Origin: Caldilineaceae bacterium
GTDB lineage: Bacteria > Chloroflexota > Anaerolineae > Caldilineales > Caldilineaceae
Direction: 5' to 3'
NCBI GenBank assembly: GCA_028819675.1
Contig: JAPPKT010000085.1
Coordinates: 1-5,905 of the forward strand
DNA length: 5,905 nt
Positions 1-5,517 of this stretch are shown here, in pieces. Both the position numbers and the translations under genes were made by a program. Below the pieces are notes generated by a model. That model was not told where the DNA came from. It did not search any database and was given only the letters and a program-made list of their open reading frames with translations. The stretch's first letter is position 1; each line of letters begins with the position of its first letter.

Positions 1-140
1 CCATGTGCCTGCCCTCGCACCCGCCCCAACTGACGGACTCCACCGTACGGCCAGGCCAGGCTCCTACACTGCGTCTCGCCCAAAGACGGTAAACAACGCC
101 AGCCACCTCTGGCGCCGATTCCCCGCAAGACTGTTCCCAC

Positions 141-166
141 CCCAAATCTGGGATGCACCCAAATCT
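141..166 (+). repeat. Tandem direct repeat CCCAAATCT, possible activator site
   Basis: CCCAAATCT occurs at 141-149 and again at 158-166, a period of 17 bp. The second copy ends 10 bp before the TTGACA -35 box at 177. Direct repeats next to a -35 box are a common layout for activator binding sites, for example AraC-type proteins. The regulator and its function here are inference. Nine bases could recur by chance, but the position makes the pair worth noting. Confidence 0.4.
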
Positions 167-176
167 ACCCACAGAA

Positions 177-204
177 TTGACAAATGGTCCGTCGGTGGTA
201 GGAT
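177..204 (+). promoter_or_regulatory. Probable sigma-70 type promoter of the enzyme unit
   Basis: A perfect -35 consensus TTGACA (177-182) is followed after 16 bp by TAGGAT (199-204), a 4/6 match to TATAAT. Transcription would start near 211. This places the promoter inside the longest possible reading frame of the first gene (ATG at 153). It therefore argues that translation begins downstream, at 219/222 or at 288/291. The promoter would serve the dehydrogenase/epimerase and probably the FAH-fold gene behind it. Confidence 0.55.
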
Positions 205-220
205 ACCACGAAACTGAAAT

Positions 221-252
221 GATGCCGGAGTCGGAAGCAACTCTCCAGCATC
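221..252 (+). promoter_or_regulatory. Leader hairpin in the 5' region of the first gene
   Basis: GATGC (221-225) pairs with GCATC (248-252). After one C/A mismatch, GGAG (227-230) pairs with CTCC (243-246), leaving a 12-nt loop. The hairpin would form in the transcript from the promoter at 177-204, about 10 nt after its predicted start. It could affect stability or translation, or may be incidental. If translation starts at 219 it would be coding. Confidence 0.3.
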
Positions 253-287
253 CGGACGATTGGGAAAGCAGCAACACGCGAGCGAAT

Positions 288-1250
288 ATGATGGCTGACG
301 AACGATTCTTTGTGACCGGCGCACTCGGCTGCCTGGGGGCCTGGGTCGTACACAACCTGGTACGCGATGGCATCGATGTTACCGTCTACGACCTGGGAAG
401 CAGCACACACCGCCTCGAGTTGCTCATGGAGCCGGACGAGATCGCCCGCATCCACTTCGTCAAGGACGATATCACAGACACCGAGGCCGTCACCCGCGCC
501 GTCGTAGAAAGCGGGGCCAACCGCATCATCCACCTGGCCGCCCTGCAAGTACCCTTCTGCAAGGCCAACCCCTCTCTCGGCGCCGCCGTGAACGTCGTCG
601 GCACCGTCAACGTCTTCGAAGCCGCCAAGCAGGCCGGCATCGCCTCCGTCGTCTACGCCAGCAGCATGGCCGTCTATGGCGGCGCCGACCTCTACGGGCC
701 GGAAGTGCAGGACGGCGACCTCCTCCACCCCCTCAATCTTTACGGAGTCTACAAAAGCGCCAACGAAGGCACGGCCCGCATCTACTGGCAGGATGACGGC
801 ATCGCCAGCCTTGCTCTGCGACCCTACACCGTCTACGGCCCCGGTCGCGATCAGGGCATGACCTCCACCCCCACCCAGGCCATGCTCGCCGCCGCCAAGG
901 ACGAAGCCTACCAGATCTCCTTCGGCGGTACCTGCGGCTACCAGTATGCCGACGACGTCGCCCGCACATTCATTGAGCTTGCCCGCCTACCCTTCGAAGG
1001 CGCAGAGGTCTTCAACATCCGCGGCAGCGTTGCCCATATGTCCGAAATCGTTGACGCCATCGTAGCCGCCGAGCCCAACGCTGCCGGCCGCATCACCTTC
1101 GAGGACACGCCCCTTCCCTTTGCAGAGGCCCAAAATGAACAGCCCCTGCAGGACCTGCTCGGGGAAGTGCCGTACACCCCCCTTAAAGAAGGCGTCGCCC
1201 GCACAATCGCCCATTTCAAGCGTGCGCTCGTCACGGGCAGAATCCTATAA
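288..1250 (+). CDS. NAD(P)-dependent extended SDR (sugar epimerase/dehydratase family)
   Basis: This is a 320-residue extended short-chain dehydrogenase/reductase, close to the usual length of nucleotide-sugar epimerases and related oxidoreductases. From the chosen start, the Rossmann dinucleotide motif TGALGCLG lies at residues 10-17. An acidic residue (D35) at the end of the second strand favours NAD over NADP. The sequence continues with HLAALQVP near 82-89, YASS at 123-126 and the catalytic Y152-xxx-K156 pair (YGVYK). RPYTVYGPGR near 178-187 is typical of the GalE-like substrate region. The start is uncertain. ATG 288/291 puts the Rossmann strand at the very N-terminus and lies downstream of the predicted promoter, but has no good Shine-Dalgarno; ATG 219/222 and 153 are alternatives. 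The substrate is not readable: an epimerase, dehydratase or sugar dehydrogenase is possible. The FAH-fold gene 77 bp downstream suggests a catabolic rather than cell-wall role (inference). Confidence 0.85.
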   Translation: MMADERFFVTGALGCLGAWVVHNLVRDGIDVTVYDLGSSTHRLELLMEPDEIARIHFVKDDITDTEAVTRAVVESGANRIIHLAALQVPFCKANPSLGAAVNVVGTVNVFEAAKQAGIASVVYASSMAVYGGADLYGPEVQDGDLLHPLNLYGVYKSANEGTARIYWQDDGIASLALRPYTVYGPGRDQGMTSTPTQAMLAAAKDEAYQISFGGTCGYQYADDVARTFIELARLPFEGAEVFNIRGSVAHMSEIVDAIVAAEPNAAGRITFEDTPLPFAEAQNEQPLQDLLGEVPYTPLKEGVARTIAHFKRALVTGRIL

Positions 1251-1313
1251 CCTTCGACCCCAACGGGCCGCGAACCCACATAACCTGACTTCACCCTTTC
1301 CAACCAATTCGCC

Positions 1314-1319
1314 GAGGAG
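1314..1319 (+). promoter_or_regulatory. Shine-Dalgarno of the FAH-fold gene
   Basis: GAGGAG lies 8 nt before ATG 1328 and supports that start over the second ATG at 1333. The 77-bp gap before the gene shows no terminator or clear promoter, so co-transcription with the upstream dehydrogenase/epimerase is likely. Confidence 0.65.
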
Positions 1320-1327
1320 CAAAAAAG

Positions 1328-2134
1328 ATGAGATGGTTGCGGTTTGAGCACAACGGAAAAACAGTTTACGGTGTCGCCAGTGGCGATACCATCGAGGTAA
1401 CCGACGCCACCTGGTGCGACATCCTCGCCGGCAAAACCGGTTCCGTCACCGACTCCGTCGACCGGGGCAGCGTGGACCTCCTCTGTCCCATGGACCGGCC
1501 CGGCAAGGTCGTCGCCATCGGCCTCAACTACCTGGACCACTGCCGCGAAACCAACACGCCGCCCCCCGATCGCCCCGTCATCTTCACCAAGTTCACCACC
1601 AGCATCATCGGCCCCGGCGACGAGATCGTCTGGAGCCCACTGCTAACCGCCGAGGTCGACTACGAAGCCGAATTGTGCGCAGTCATTGGCAAGACCGCCC
1701 GCCATGTCAGCCGCGATGAAGCCCTTGACTACGTCGCCGGCTACACCTGCTCCAACGACGTCAGCGCCCGCGACCTGCAGCTCGGTGAACCCCAATGGAT
1801 CCGCGGCAAAAGCCTCGACACCTTCTGCCCCATCGGCCCCGCCTTCGTCACCGCCGACGAGGTGCCCGATCCGCAGGATCTCGGCATCCGCTGCCTCCTC
1901 AACGGCGAAGTCATGCAGGAAAGCAACACCCGCGAGATGATCTTCGGTGTTGCCGAGCTGATCGAATTCAGCTCCAACGCCTTTACCCTTGAGCCGGGCG
2001 ACGTCATCCTAACCGGTACCCCCCACGGCGTCGGCATGGGCCGCGACCCCCAGGTATGGATGAAGGATGGCGACACCGTCGTCATCGAAATCGAAAAACT
2101 GGGCCGCCTCGAAAACACCTGCCGCATGGTCTGA
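1328..2134 (+). CDS. Fumarylacetoacetate hydrolase (FAH) family protein
   Basis: This 268-residue cytosolic enzyme belongs to the FAH superfamily, whose members hydrolyse, isomerise or decarboxylate 2-keto and diketo acids using a bound divalent metal. A short N-terminal domain (about 1-55) precedes the catalytic core. The core shows GLNYLDH at 65-71, the metal ligands E113 and E115 in DYEAEL, D144 in SNDVSARD, a conserved lysine K161 in RGKSLDTF, and GTPHGVG at 230-236. All key residues seem present, so the enzyme should be active. Length and motifs match the group holding FAHD1-like acylpyruvases, 2-hydroxyhepta-2,4-diene-1,7-dioate isomerases and 2,4-diketo-3-deoxy-rhamnonate hydrolases; the sequence alone does not separate them. 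The neighbouring dehydrogenase/epimerase and sugar importer make a sugar-derived diketo acid the most attractive substrate (inference). Confidence 0.9.
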   Translation: MRWLRFEHNGKTVYGVASGDTIEVTDATWCDILAGKTGSVTDSVDRGSVDLLCPMDRPGKVVAIGLNYLDHCRETNTPPPDRPVIFTKFTTSIIGPGDEIVWSPLLTAEVDYEAELCAVIGKTARHVSRDEALDYVAGYTCSNDVSARDLQLGEPQWIRGKSLDTFCPIGPAFVTADEVPDPQDLGIRCLLNGEVMQESNTREMIFGVAELIEFSSNAFTLEPGDVILTGTPHGVGMGRDPQVWMKDGDTVVIEIEKLGRLENTCRMV

Positions 2135-2163
2135 GCCCAGCCATCGCAACACTTCTAGTGCAA

Positions 2164-2198
2164 GAAAGCCCTGGCAATCGCCGGGGCTCTTTCTCTCC
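2164..2198 (+). terminator. Rho-independent-like terminator after the FAH-fold gene
   Basis: AGCCCTGGC (2167-2175) pairs along its whole length with GCCGGGGCT (2180-2188), with one G-U pair and a 4-nt AATC loop. The pyrimidine-rich run CTTTCTCTCC follows. The hairpin starts about 30 nt after the stop codon, the normal place for an intrinsic terminator. The U tract is broken by C residues, so termination may be incomplete. It separates the enzyme unit from the transporter unit. Confidence 0.65.
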
Positions 2199-2244
2199 CA
2201 CCTTTCAGTAGGGGCAACTGTGAGTACCATATGAAAAAAGGCCC

Positions 2245-2258
2245 TTCGCGCAGACTCC
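2245..2258 (+). repeat. 14-bp direct repeat, copy 1
   Basis: TTCGCGCAGACTCC is identical to the copy at 2423-2436. It lies about 108 bp upstream of the importer -35 box. No other copy was noticed in this window. Confidence 0.6.
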
Positions 2259-2365
2259 TGCCCCCTCTGGACGCCCGTTCTCCCCTCTCTCTTTTCTATT
2301 CTCTCCTCACCTTTGACCGGCCCTTAGCTGGGTATTGCGCCGGCCTGAACACTCCTTTGCAACAC

Positions 2366-2394
2366 TTAGCAACAGTGCATTTCCATGCTATAAT
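2366..2394 (+). promoter_or_regulatory. Strong extended -10 promoter of the importer unit
   Basis: TATAAT (2389-2394) is a perfect -10 box and is preceded by TG at 2386-2387 (extended -10). TTAGCA (2366-2371) stands 17 bp upstream as a 4/6 match to TTGACA. Transcription would start near 2401, giving a leader of about 70 nt before ATG 2471. The sequence is locally AT-rich in a GC-rich background. A GCAACA repeat (2359-2364 and 2369-2374) overlaps the -35 box, and GCATttccATGC (2377-2388) fills most of the spacer; either could be a regulator site. Confidence 0.7.
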
Positions 2395-2422
2395 CGCACC
2401 ACCAATAGAATGTGTTTTCTAT

Positions 2423-2436
2423 TTCGCGCAGACTCC
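2423..2436 (+). repeat. 14-bp direct repeat, copy 2
   Basis: This is the second exact copy of TTCGCGCAGACTCC. It lies in the predicted leader of the binding-protein mRNA, downstream of the promoter. The start-to-start distance to copy 1 is 178 bp. Confidence 0.6.
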
Positions 2437-2458
2437 GTGTTCCCCATTCAGTTCAATT

Positions 2459-2465
2459 AAGGAGG
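2459..2465 (+). promoter_or_regulatory. Shine-Dalgarno fixing the lipoprotein start
   Basis: AAGGAGG, nearly a full anti-SD match, ends 5 nt before ATG 2471. Together with the signal peptide that begins exactly there, it rules out the longer in-frame start at 2231. Confidence 0.9.
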
Positions 2466-2470
2466 ATCCA

Positions 2471-3904
2471 ATGAATCGTCAACGTTTTTGGCCGCTGGCG
2501 CTCCTGATCGCGCTTGCCCTGGTCGTCTCCGCCTGCGGAACGACTGCGGCACCTGTTCAGGTTGATACCGCCGCCGCCGACGAGGCCGCGCCGGCCTCCG
2601 ATGAGATCATGACCGTCAACCTCGTGGCCCGCTGCAAGGCCAGCCCGCCCTACGAGAACGGCCGCTGCGACAACCTGACCGCCGCCGTGGACGCCGTCAA
2701 CGCCGAACTCGAAGCCAGCGACGACAACCGCCGCATCACCCTCGAAACCATCCAGGACGACACCGGATGGGGCGACTACAAGACCGAATTCGAGTTGGCC
2801 TCCGACGCCGGCGAGGCGCCCGATATCATCGTCTCCGGCCACGAACATATCGGCGACTGGGCCACCGCCGGCTACCTGGTCGACATCTCCGAACAGGTCA
2901 ACAGCGGCGAATTCGCAGAATTCAATGATGTCATCGACTCCCTCTGGGAATCCACCATGCTCAACGGCAAGATCTGGGGCATCCCCCAGGACGCCGAAGC
3001 CCGCCCCCTCTACTTCAGCAAGACTCTCCTGAGCGAGCTGGGCTGGAGCGCGGAGGAGATTGAAGCCCTTCCGGGACGCATCGAAAGCTGCGACTATACC
3101 TGGCAGGATATGTTTGACACCGCCGAGCAGGCCGTCGCCGCCGGGGTCGTCGCCGAAGGTGAGGGCTGGTGGCATCGCCCCTCCAACGGGCCCGACTTCC
3201 TCTACTACTACTTCGCCGCCGGCGGCGAAATCGAGAGCGACATGGACGCCCTCGTCTTCGACACCGCCGCCGCCCAGACCGTCTATGAGCTGCTCCACAA
3301 CGCCGCCCACGAGCGCAAAATTATCACACCCAACAAGCTGGACGGCGATTGGGACTACCACAAAGAGTACACCGCCAGCTTCACCAACGTGATGTTCGTC
3401 TTCGAGGGCACCTGGCGCTGGGCCAGCTGGCACACCAACTATCTCCAGGATCAGGGCGGCGAAGAATATCTCTTCGAAAACGTCGGCTTCGCGCCGATTC
3501 CCTGCATGGAAGGCGGCATCGGGAAACCCATCACTCTGACCCATCCGCTGGTCTACATGATCAGCACCCAGAGCGAGCATCCGGATCTGGCGCTGCTCCT
3601 CCTCGCCAAGACAACCGTCAAAGAGCTGAACACCCCCTACGCCGTCGAGAGCGGCCACCTGGGAATCCTCAAGTCTCAGGCCGACCACGACGCCTACACC
3701 AGCGCCGAGTTCCTGAGCGCCACGCTACCCCTGCTGGATCATACGACCTTCCTGCCTAACAGCCCGTACTGGAGCGCCTGGTCGGAGGCCTACTACCTGG
3801 GCATCCAGGCCGTCGAGTCCGGCGATCTCTCACCCTCAGAAGCGATTGAGGTCGTCGTCGAACAGCTCCAGAACGAACTGGGCGACAACGTGATTATTGA
3901 GTAG
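2471..3904 (+). CDS. Carbohydrate ABC transporter substrate-binding lipoprotein
   Basis: This 477-residue extracellular solute-binding protein of family 1 (MalE type) captures a sugar or sugar derivative outside the membrane and delivers it to the permease pair encoded downstream. Residues 1-21 form a lipoprotein signal (basic MNRQR, hydrophobic core, lipobox VSAC), with Cys22 as the lipid-anchored residue. An Ala/Asp/Glu-rich linker runs to about 46, and the two-lobed binding domain fills the rest. GKIWGIPQDAEARPLYFSK (166-184) is the typical MalE-family strand and hinge segment. Aromatic clusters (W233-W234, Y245-Y247, W315/W317/W320) could stack on sugar rings. Four further cysteines (55, 66, 207, 345) occur in the mature part. 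The start is fixed by AAGGAGG and the signal peptide. It is first in its unit, the usual position for a highly expressed binding protein. The ligand is unknown. Confidence 0.93.
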   Translation: MNRQRFWPLALLIALALVVSACGTTAAPVQVDTAAADEAAPASDEIMTVNLVARCKASPPYENGRCDNLTAAVDAVNAELEASDDNRRITLETIQDDTGWGDYKTEFELASDAGEAPDIIVSGHEHIGDWATAGYLVDISEQVNSGEFAEFNDVIDSLWESTMLNGKIWGIPQDAEARPLYFSKTLLSELGWSAEEIEALPGRIESCDYTWQDMFDTAEQAVAAGVVAEGEGWWHRPSNGPDFLYYYFAAGGEIESDMDALVFDTAAAQTVYELLHNAAHERKIITPNKLDGDWDYHKEYTASFTNVMFVFEGTWRWASWHTNYLQDQGGEEYLFENVGFAPIPCMEGGIGKPITLTHPLVYMISTQSEHPDLALLLLAKTTVKELNTPYAVESGHLGILKSQADHDAYTSAEFLSATLPLLDHTTFLPNSPYWSAWSEAYYLGIQAVESGDLSPSEAIEVVVEQLQNELGDNVIIE

Positions 3905-3928
3905 AGTCAGGCCGGAGAACTGCAGAGT

Positions 3929-3958
3929 GGAGAGTGAGGCATTCCCCCCTCTCTCTCC
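3929..3958 (+). promoter_or_regulatory. Intercistronic stem-loop between binding protein and permease
   Basis: GGAGAGTGAGG (3929-3939) pairs with CCTCTCTCTCC (3948-3958) over 11 positions with one T/T mismatch and an 8-nt loop. It begins 24 nt after the binding-protein stop codon. The pyrimidine-only run 3942-3973 overlaps and follows it. A stem-loop here could protect the binding-protein mRNA from 3' decay or cause partial termination, giving more binding protein than permease (inference by analogy with other importer operons). Confidence 0.5.
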
Positions 3959-3984
3959 CTCTTTCCTTCCTTTACAACCGTCCC

Positions 3985-5412
3985 ATGTCGACGAATTCTA
4001 CAGAATCGGTAACCCAGCCCCCCGGCGCCAGCCGCGGACGCTGGCTGCTTCTGGCTGCCGGTCTGGTTCTCCTGGGCGTCTTCGTTCTGCCTTGGCTGCG
4101 CTTCGTCATCATCGCCGATCAGCGCGTTGCCCTCTCGTTGACCGGGCTGCAAGCCACAACGATTGGCGTTGTAGAAACGACCGACGGCGGACTCCTCTAT
4201 CGTAGCTCGTTTTGGCTCTTCCTGGCGCCCTTGGCCGGCGCTGTCGGGCTGGCGCTGGGTGCGCTCAACCTGTTCCCGGGCCGTTCCGCCCCCTGGCAAG
4301 GCCTCCTCGCCCTCCTCGTCAGCGTAGCCTCGGCCGTAGCCGTGTGGGGCGCTTTCGCCGCCTCGCAGGAAGTCGCCCACAAGGAAAAAGTGGCCGTTGA
4401 GGCCCAGTGGGGGCTGTCGCTCGCCTTCCTTGCGCTGCTTCTTATCCTCGCCGGCGGCCTCATCCTGCTGCGCGAAGCCAGCGGCCAGAAACCCGCCTTC
4501 CGCGCCGCGCTCGACGCGCTCAACTTCATGGCGCCGGGCACCGTGCTCGTCATCGTCTTCTTCTTTTTGCCTGCTATCATCCTCTTCATCCTCAGCCTGA
4601 CCGATCTCTCCAGCGCCAACTTCAGTGAGCCTTGGACCTATGTCGGCTTCGACAACTACAAGCGCATGTTCAGCGATCGCTTCTTCCCCAAGATCCTGCG
4701 CAATACCTTCCAATACGTCGCACTCACCCTTCTCTTTTTCAACGTCGGCCTGGCCCTCCTGCTCGCTCTTCTGACCGCCCATGTCAGCCGCCGCGTCGGC
4801 TTTCTCTTCCGCCTCCTCTGGCTGCTGCCCCGCATCACTCCTTCCGTCGTCTACATCGTCATGTGGCAGCGCATCGCACAGCAGCCTCCCTACGGCATCC
4901 TCAATCAGTTTCTCGGCTGGCTCGGTGTCGAGAACCAGCCCTACTGGATCCCCGAAGCGCCGTGGGTCTTTGTCGTTCTCGTCAACGGCTTCGTCGGCGC
5001 CTCCTTCGGGATGATCATATTCACCTCCGCCATCGAAGCCATCCCCGCCGACCTGATCATCGCCGCCAAAGTGGACGGCGCCGGGGACCTTGCCGTCATC
5101 CGCGATATCACCCTGCCTCTGCTGCGCTGGCCCCTGCTCTTCGTCGTCACCTACCAGACGCTCTCGCTGCTCGTCTCATTCGAGTATATCCTCCTGCTCA
5201 CAAACGGCGGGCCGGGCCTCTTCACCACCGAGGTGTGGGCGCTCACAGCCTACAAGCGCGCTCTCCAGACCTATTTCGGCTCGAACCAGTGGGCTTACGG
5301 CGCGGCCTGGGGCTTTGTCCTCGTCCTGATCGGCGCCATCCTGTCTGTTATCTATCTGCGCGTCTTCCGCTTCAACGACCTTGTCCAGGAACCGAAAATC
5401 GATGTGTTGTAA
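3985..5412 (+). CDS. MalF-type sugar ABC transporter permease with extra N-terminal membrane domain
   Basis: This 475-residue inner-membrane permease is one half of the importer channel. The C-terminal part (about 175-475) is a standard six-helix MalF/UgpA-type unit, with helices near 180-205, 240-265, 273-296, 326-348, 383-406 and 438-460. Its EAA loop, which contacts the ATPase, spans 351-380 (EAIPADLIIAAKVDGAG, ending in ITLPLL). Before it lies an unusual domain of about 165 residues with four predicted helices (20-43, 76-96, 104-126, 143-163) and an outside loop at 44-75. UgpA-type permeases are usually about 290-310 residues, and the long E. coli MalF gains its length from a periplasmic loop instead. 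ATG 3985 is chosen because the alternative GTG 3934 sits inside the stem-loop and would add a peptide encoded by the C/T-rich run. No Shine-Dalgarno precedes 3985, so translation may be weak or depend on the upstream gene. Confidence 0.9.
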   Translation: MSTNSTESVTQPPGASRGRWLLLAAGLVLLGVFVLPWLRFVIIADQRVALSLTGLQATTIGVVETTDGGLLYRSSFWLFLAPLAGAVGLALGALNLFPGRSAPWQGLLALLVSVASAVAVWGAFAASQEVAHKEKVAVEAQWGLSLAFLALLLILAGGLILLREASGQKPAFRAALDALNFMAPGTVLVIVFFFLPAIILFILSLTDLSSANFSEPWTYVGFDNYKRMFSDRFFPKILRNTFQYVALTLLFFNVGLALLLALLTAHVSRRVGFLFRLLWLLPRITPSVVYIVMWQRIAQQPPYGILNQFLGWLGVENQPYWIPEAPWVFVVLVNGFVGASFGMIIFTSAIEAIPADLIIAAKVDGAGDLAVIRDITLPLLRWPLLFVVTYQTLSLLVSFEYILLLTNGGPGLFTTEVWALTAYKRALQTYFGSNQWAYGAAWGFVLVLIGAILSVIYLRVFRFNDLVQEPKIDVL

Positions 5413-5415
5413 CTC

Positions 5416-5458
5416 GTGGAGGGCTTTTGTTTTCGTCTGTAGCAAGAGATCCCTCCGC
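5416..5458 (+). promoter_or_regulatory. Intercistronic stem-loop between the two permease genes
   Basis: GTGGAGGG (5416-5423) pairs with CCCTCCGC (5451-5458), one T-G pair included. After a 2-nt bulge, CTTTTG (5424-5429) pairs with CAAGAG (5443-5448), again with one wobble, around a 13-nt loop. The stem begins 4 nt after the stop codon of the first permease gene. No T-run follows, so it is more likely an mRNA stability or translation element than a terminator. Confidence 0.4.
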
Positions 5459-5504
5459 ACGGAACGAATATATGTTGAGATTCGAAGGGCCTGAAAATGC
5501 TTAA

Positions 5505-5509
5505 AGGAG
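5505..5509 (+). promoter_or_regulatory. Shine-Dalgarno favouring the GTG start of the second permease
   Basis: AGGAG lies 8 nt before GTG 5518, an ideal spacing. A weaker GAAGGG (5484-5489) lies 7 nt before ATG 5497 in the same frame, so both starts are possible. Confidence 0.6.
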
Positions 5510-5517
5510 TAGGCCCG

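Larger units (their letters stand above)
1..287. other. Upstream non-coding region with no supported gene
   Basis: No convincing gene lies in this stretch. The + strand frames entering from the left all stop within it, and none of the short translations has a recognisable domain. A perfect 6-bp inverted repeat (CGCCAG at 97-102, CTGGCG at 109-114, 6-nt loop) is present. It has no T-run after it, so it is not a clear terminator and could be an operator. A tandem 9-bp repeat, a promoter and a leader hairpin, listed separately, fill most of the remainder. The end of an upstream gene could be hidden in the first 90 bases, but I cannot support one. Confidence 0.5.
2135..2470 (+). other. Intergenic regulatory region before the importer genes
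   Basis: This 336-bp gap holds, in order, the terminator, the first copy of a 14-bp repeat (2245-2258), a pyrimidine-rich stretch (2278-2308, one A interrupting), the importer promoter (2366-2394), the second repeat copy (2423-2436) and the Shine-Dalgarno of the binding-protein gene. The frame from ATG 2231 is open and runs into the lipoprotein gene. Its first 80 codons encode nothing recognisable and contain the promoter, so I treat it as non-coding. Confidence 0.6.

Noticed and set aside
97..114. CGCCAG/CTGGCG hairpin as a terminator of an upstream gene
   Set aside because: No T-run follows and no upstream gene end can be identified, so it is kept only as an inverted repeat.
5..217. Short + strand frame at the left edge starting with GTG
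   Set aside because: It is Pro/Arg-rich with no motif, no Shine-Dalgarno, and it covers the promoter region of the first gene.
64..324. 86-residue - strand frame in the upstream region
   Set aside because: It has no domain or start signal and overlaps the promoter and the beginning of the SDR gene.
938..1540. 200-residue open frame on the - strand across the two enzyme genes
   Set aside because: It spans the end of one well-supported gene and the start of another and has no family features of its own.
2231..2470. 80-residue N-terminal extension of the binding protein from ATG 2231
   Set aside because: The stretch contains the promoter, and both the lipoprotein signal and AAGGAGG point to ATG 2471.
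2453..3688. 411-residue open frame on the - strand opposite the binding-protein gene
   Set aside because: It is Gly/Val/Asp-rich with no domain signature and mirrors the GC-rich codon pattern of the + strand gene, which has a lipobox, family motifs and a strong Shine-Dalgarno.
3907..4782. 291-residue open frame on the - strand opposite the first permease gene
   Set aside because: The Glu/Gln/Gly-rich composition is what the complement of a hydrophobic permease gene produces; no motif or start signal supports it.
4632..5504. 290-residue + strand frame overlapping the first permease gene, ending in a 10-residue peptide from ATG 5472
   Set aside because: It is an Arg/Pro/Ser-rich out-of-frame reading of the permease gene. 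The terminal mini-frame has no convincing Shine-Dalgarno, and I cannot support it as a leader peptide.
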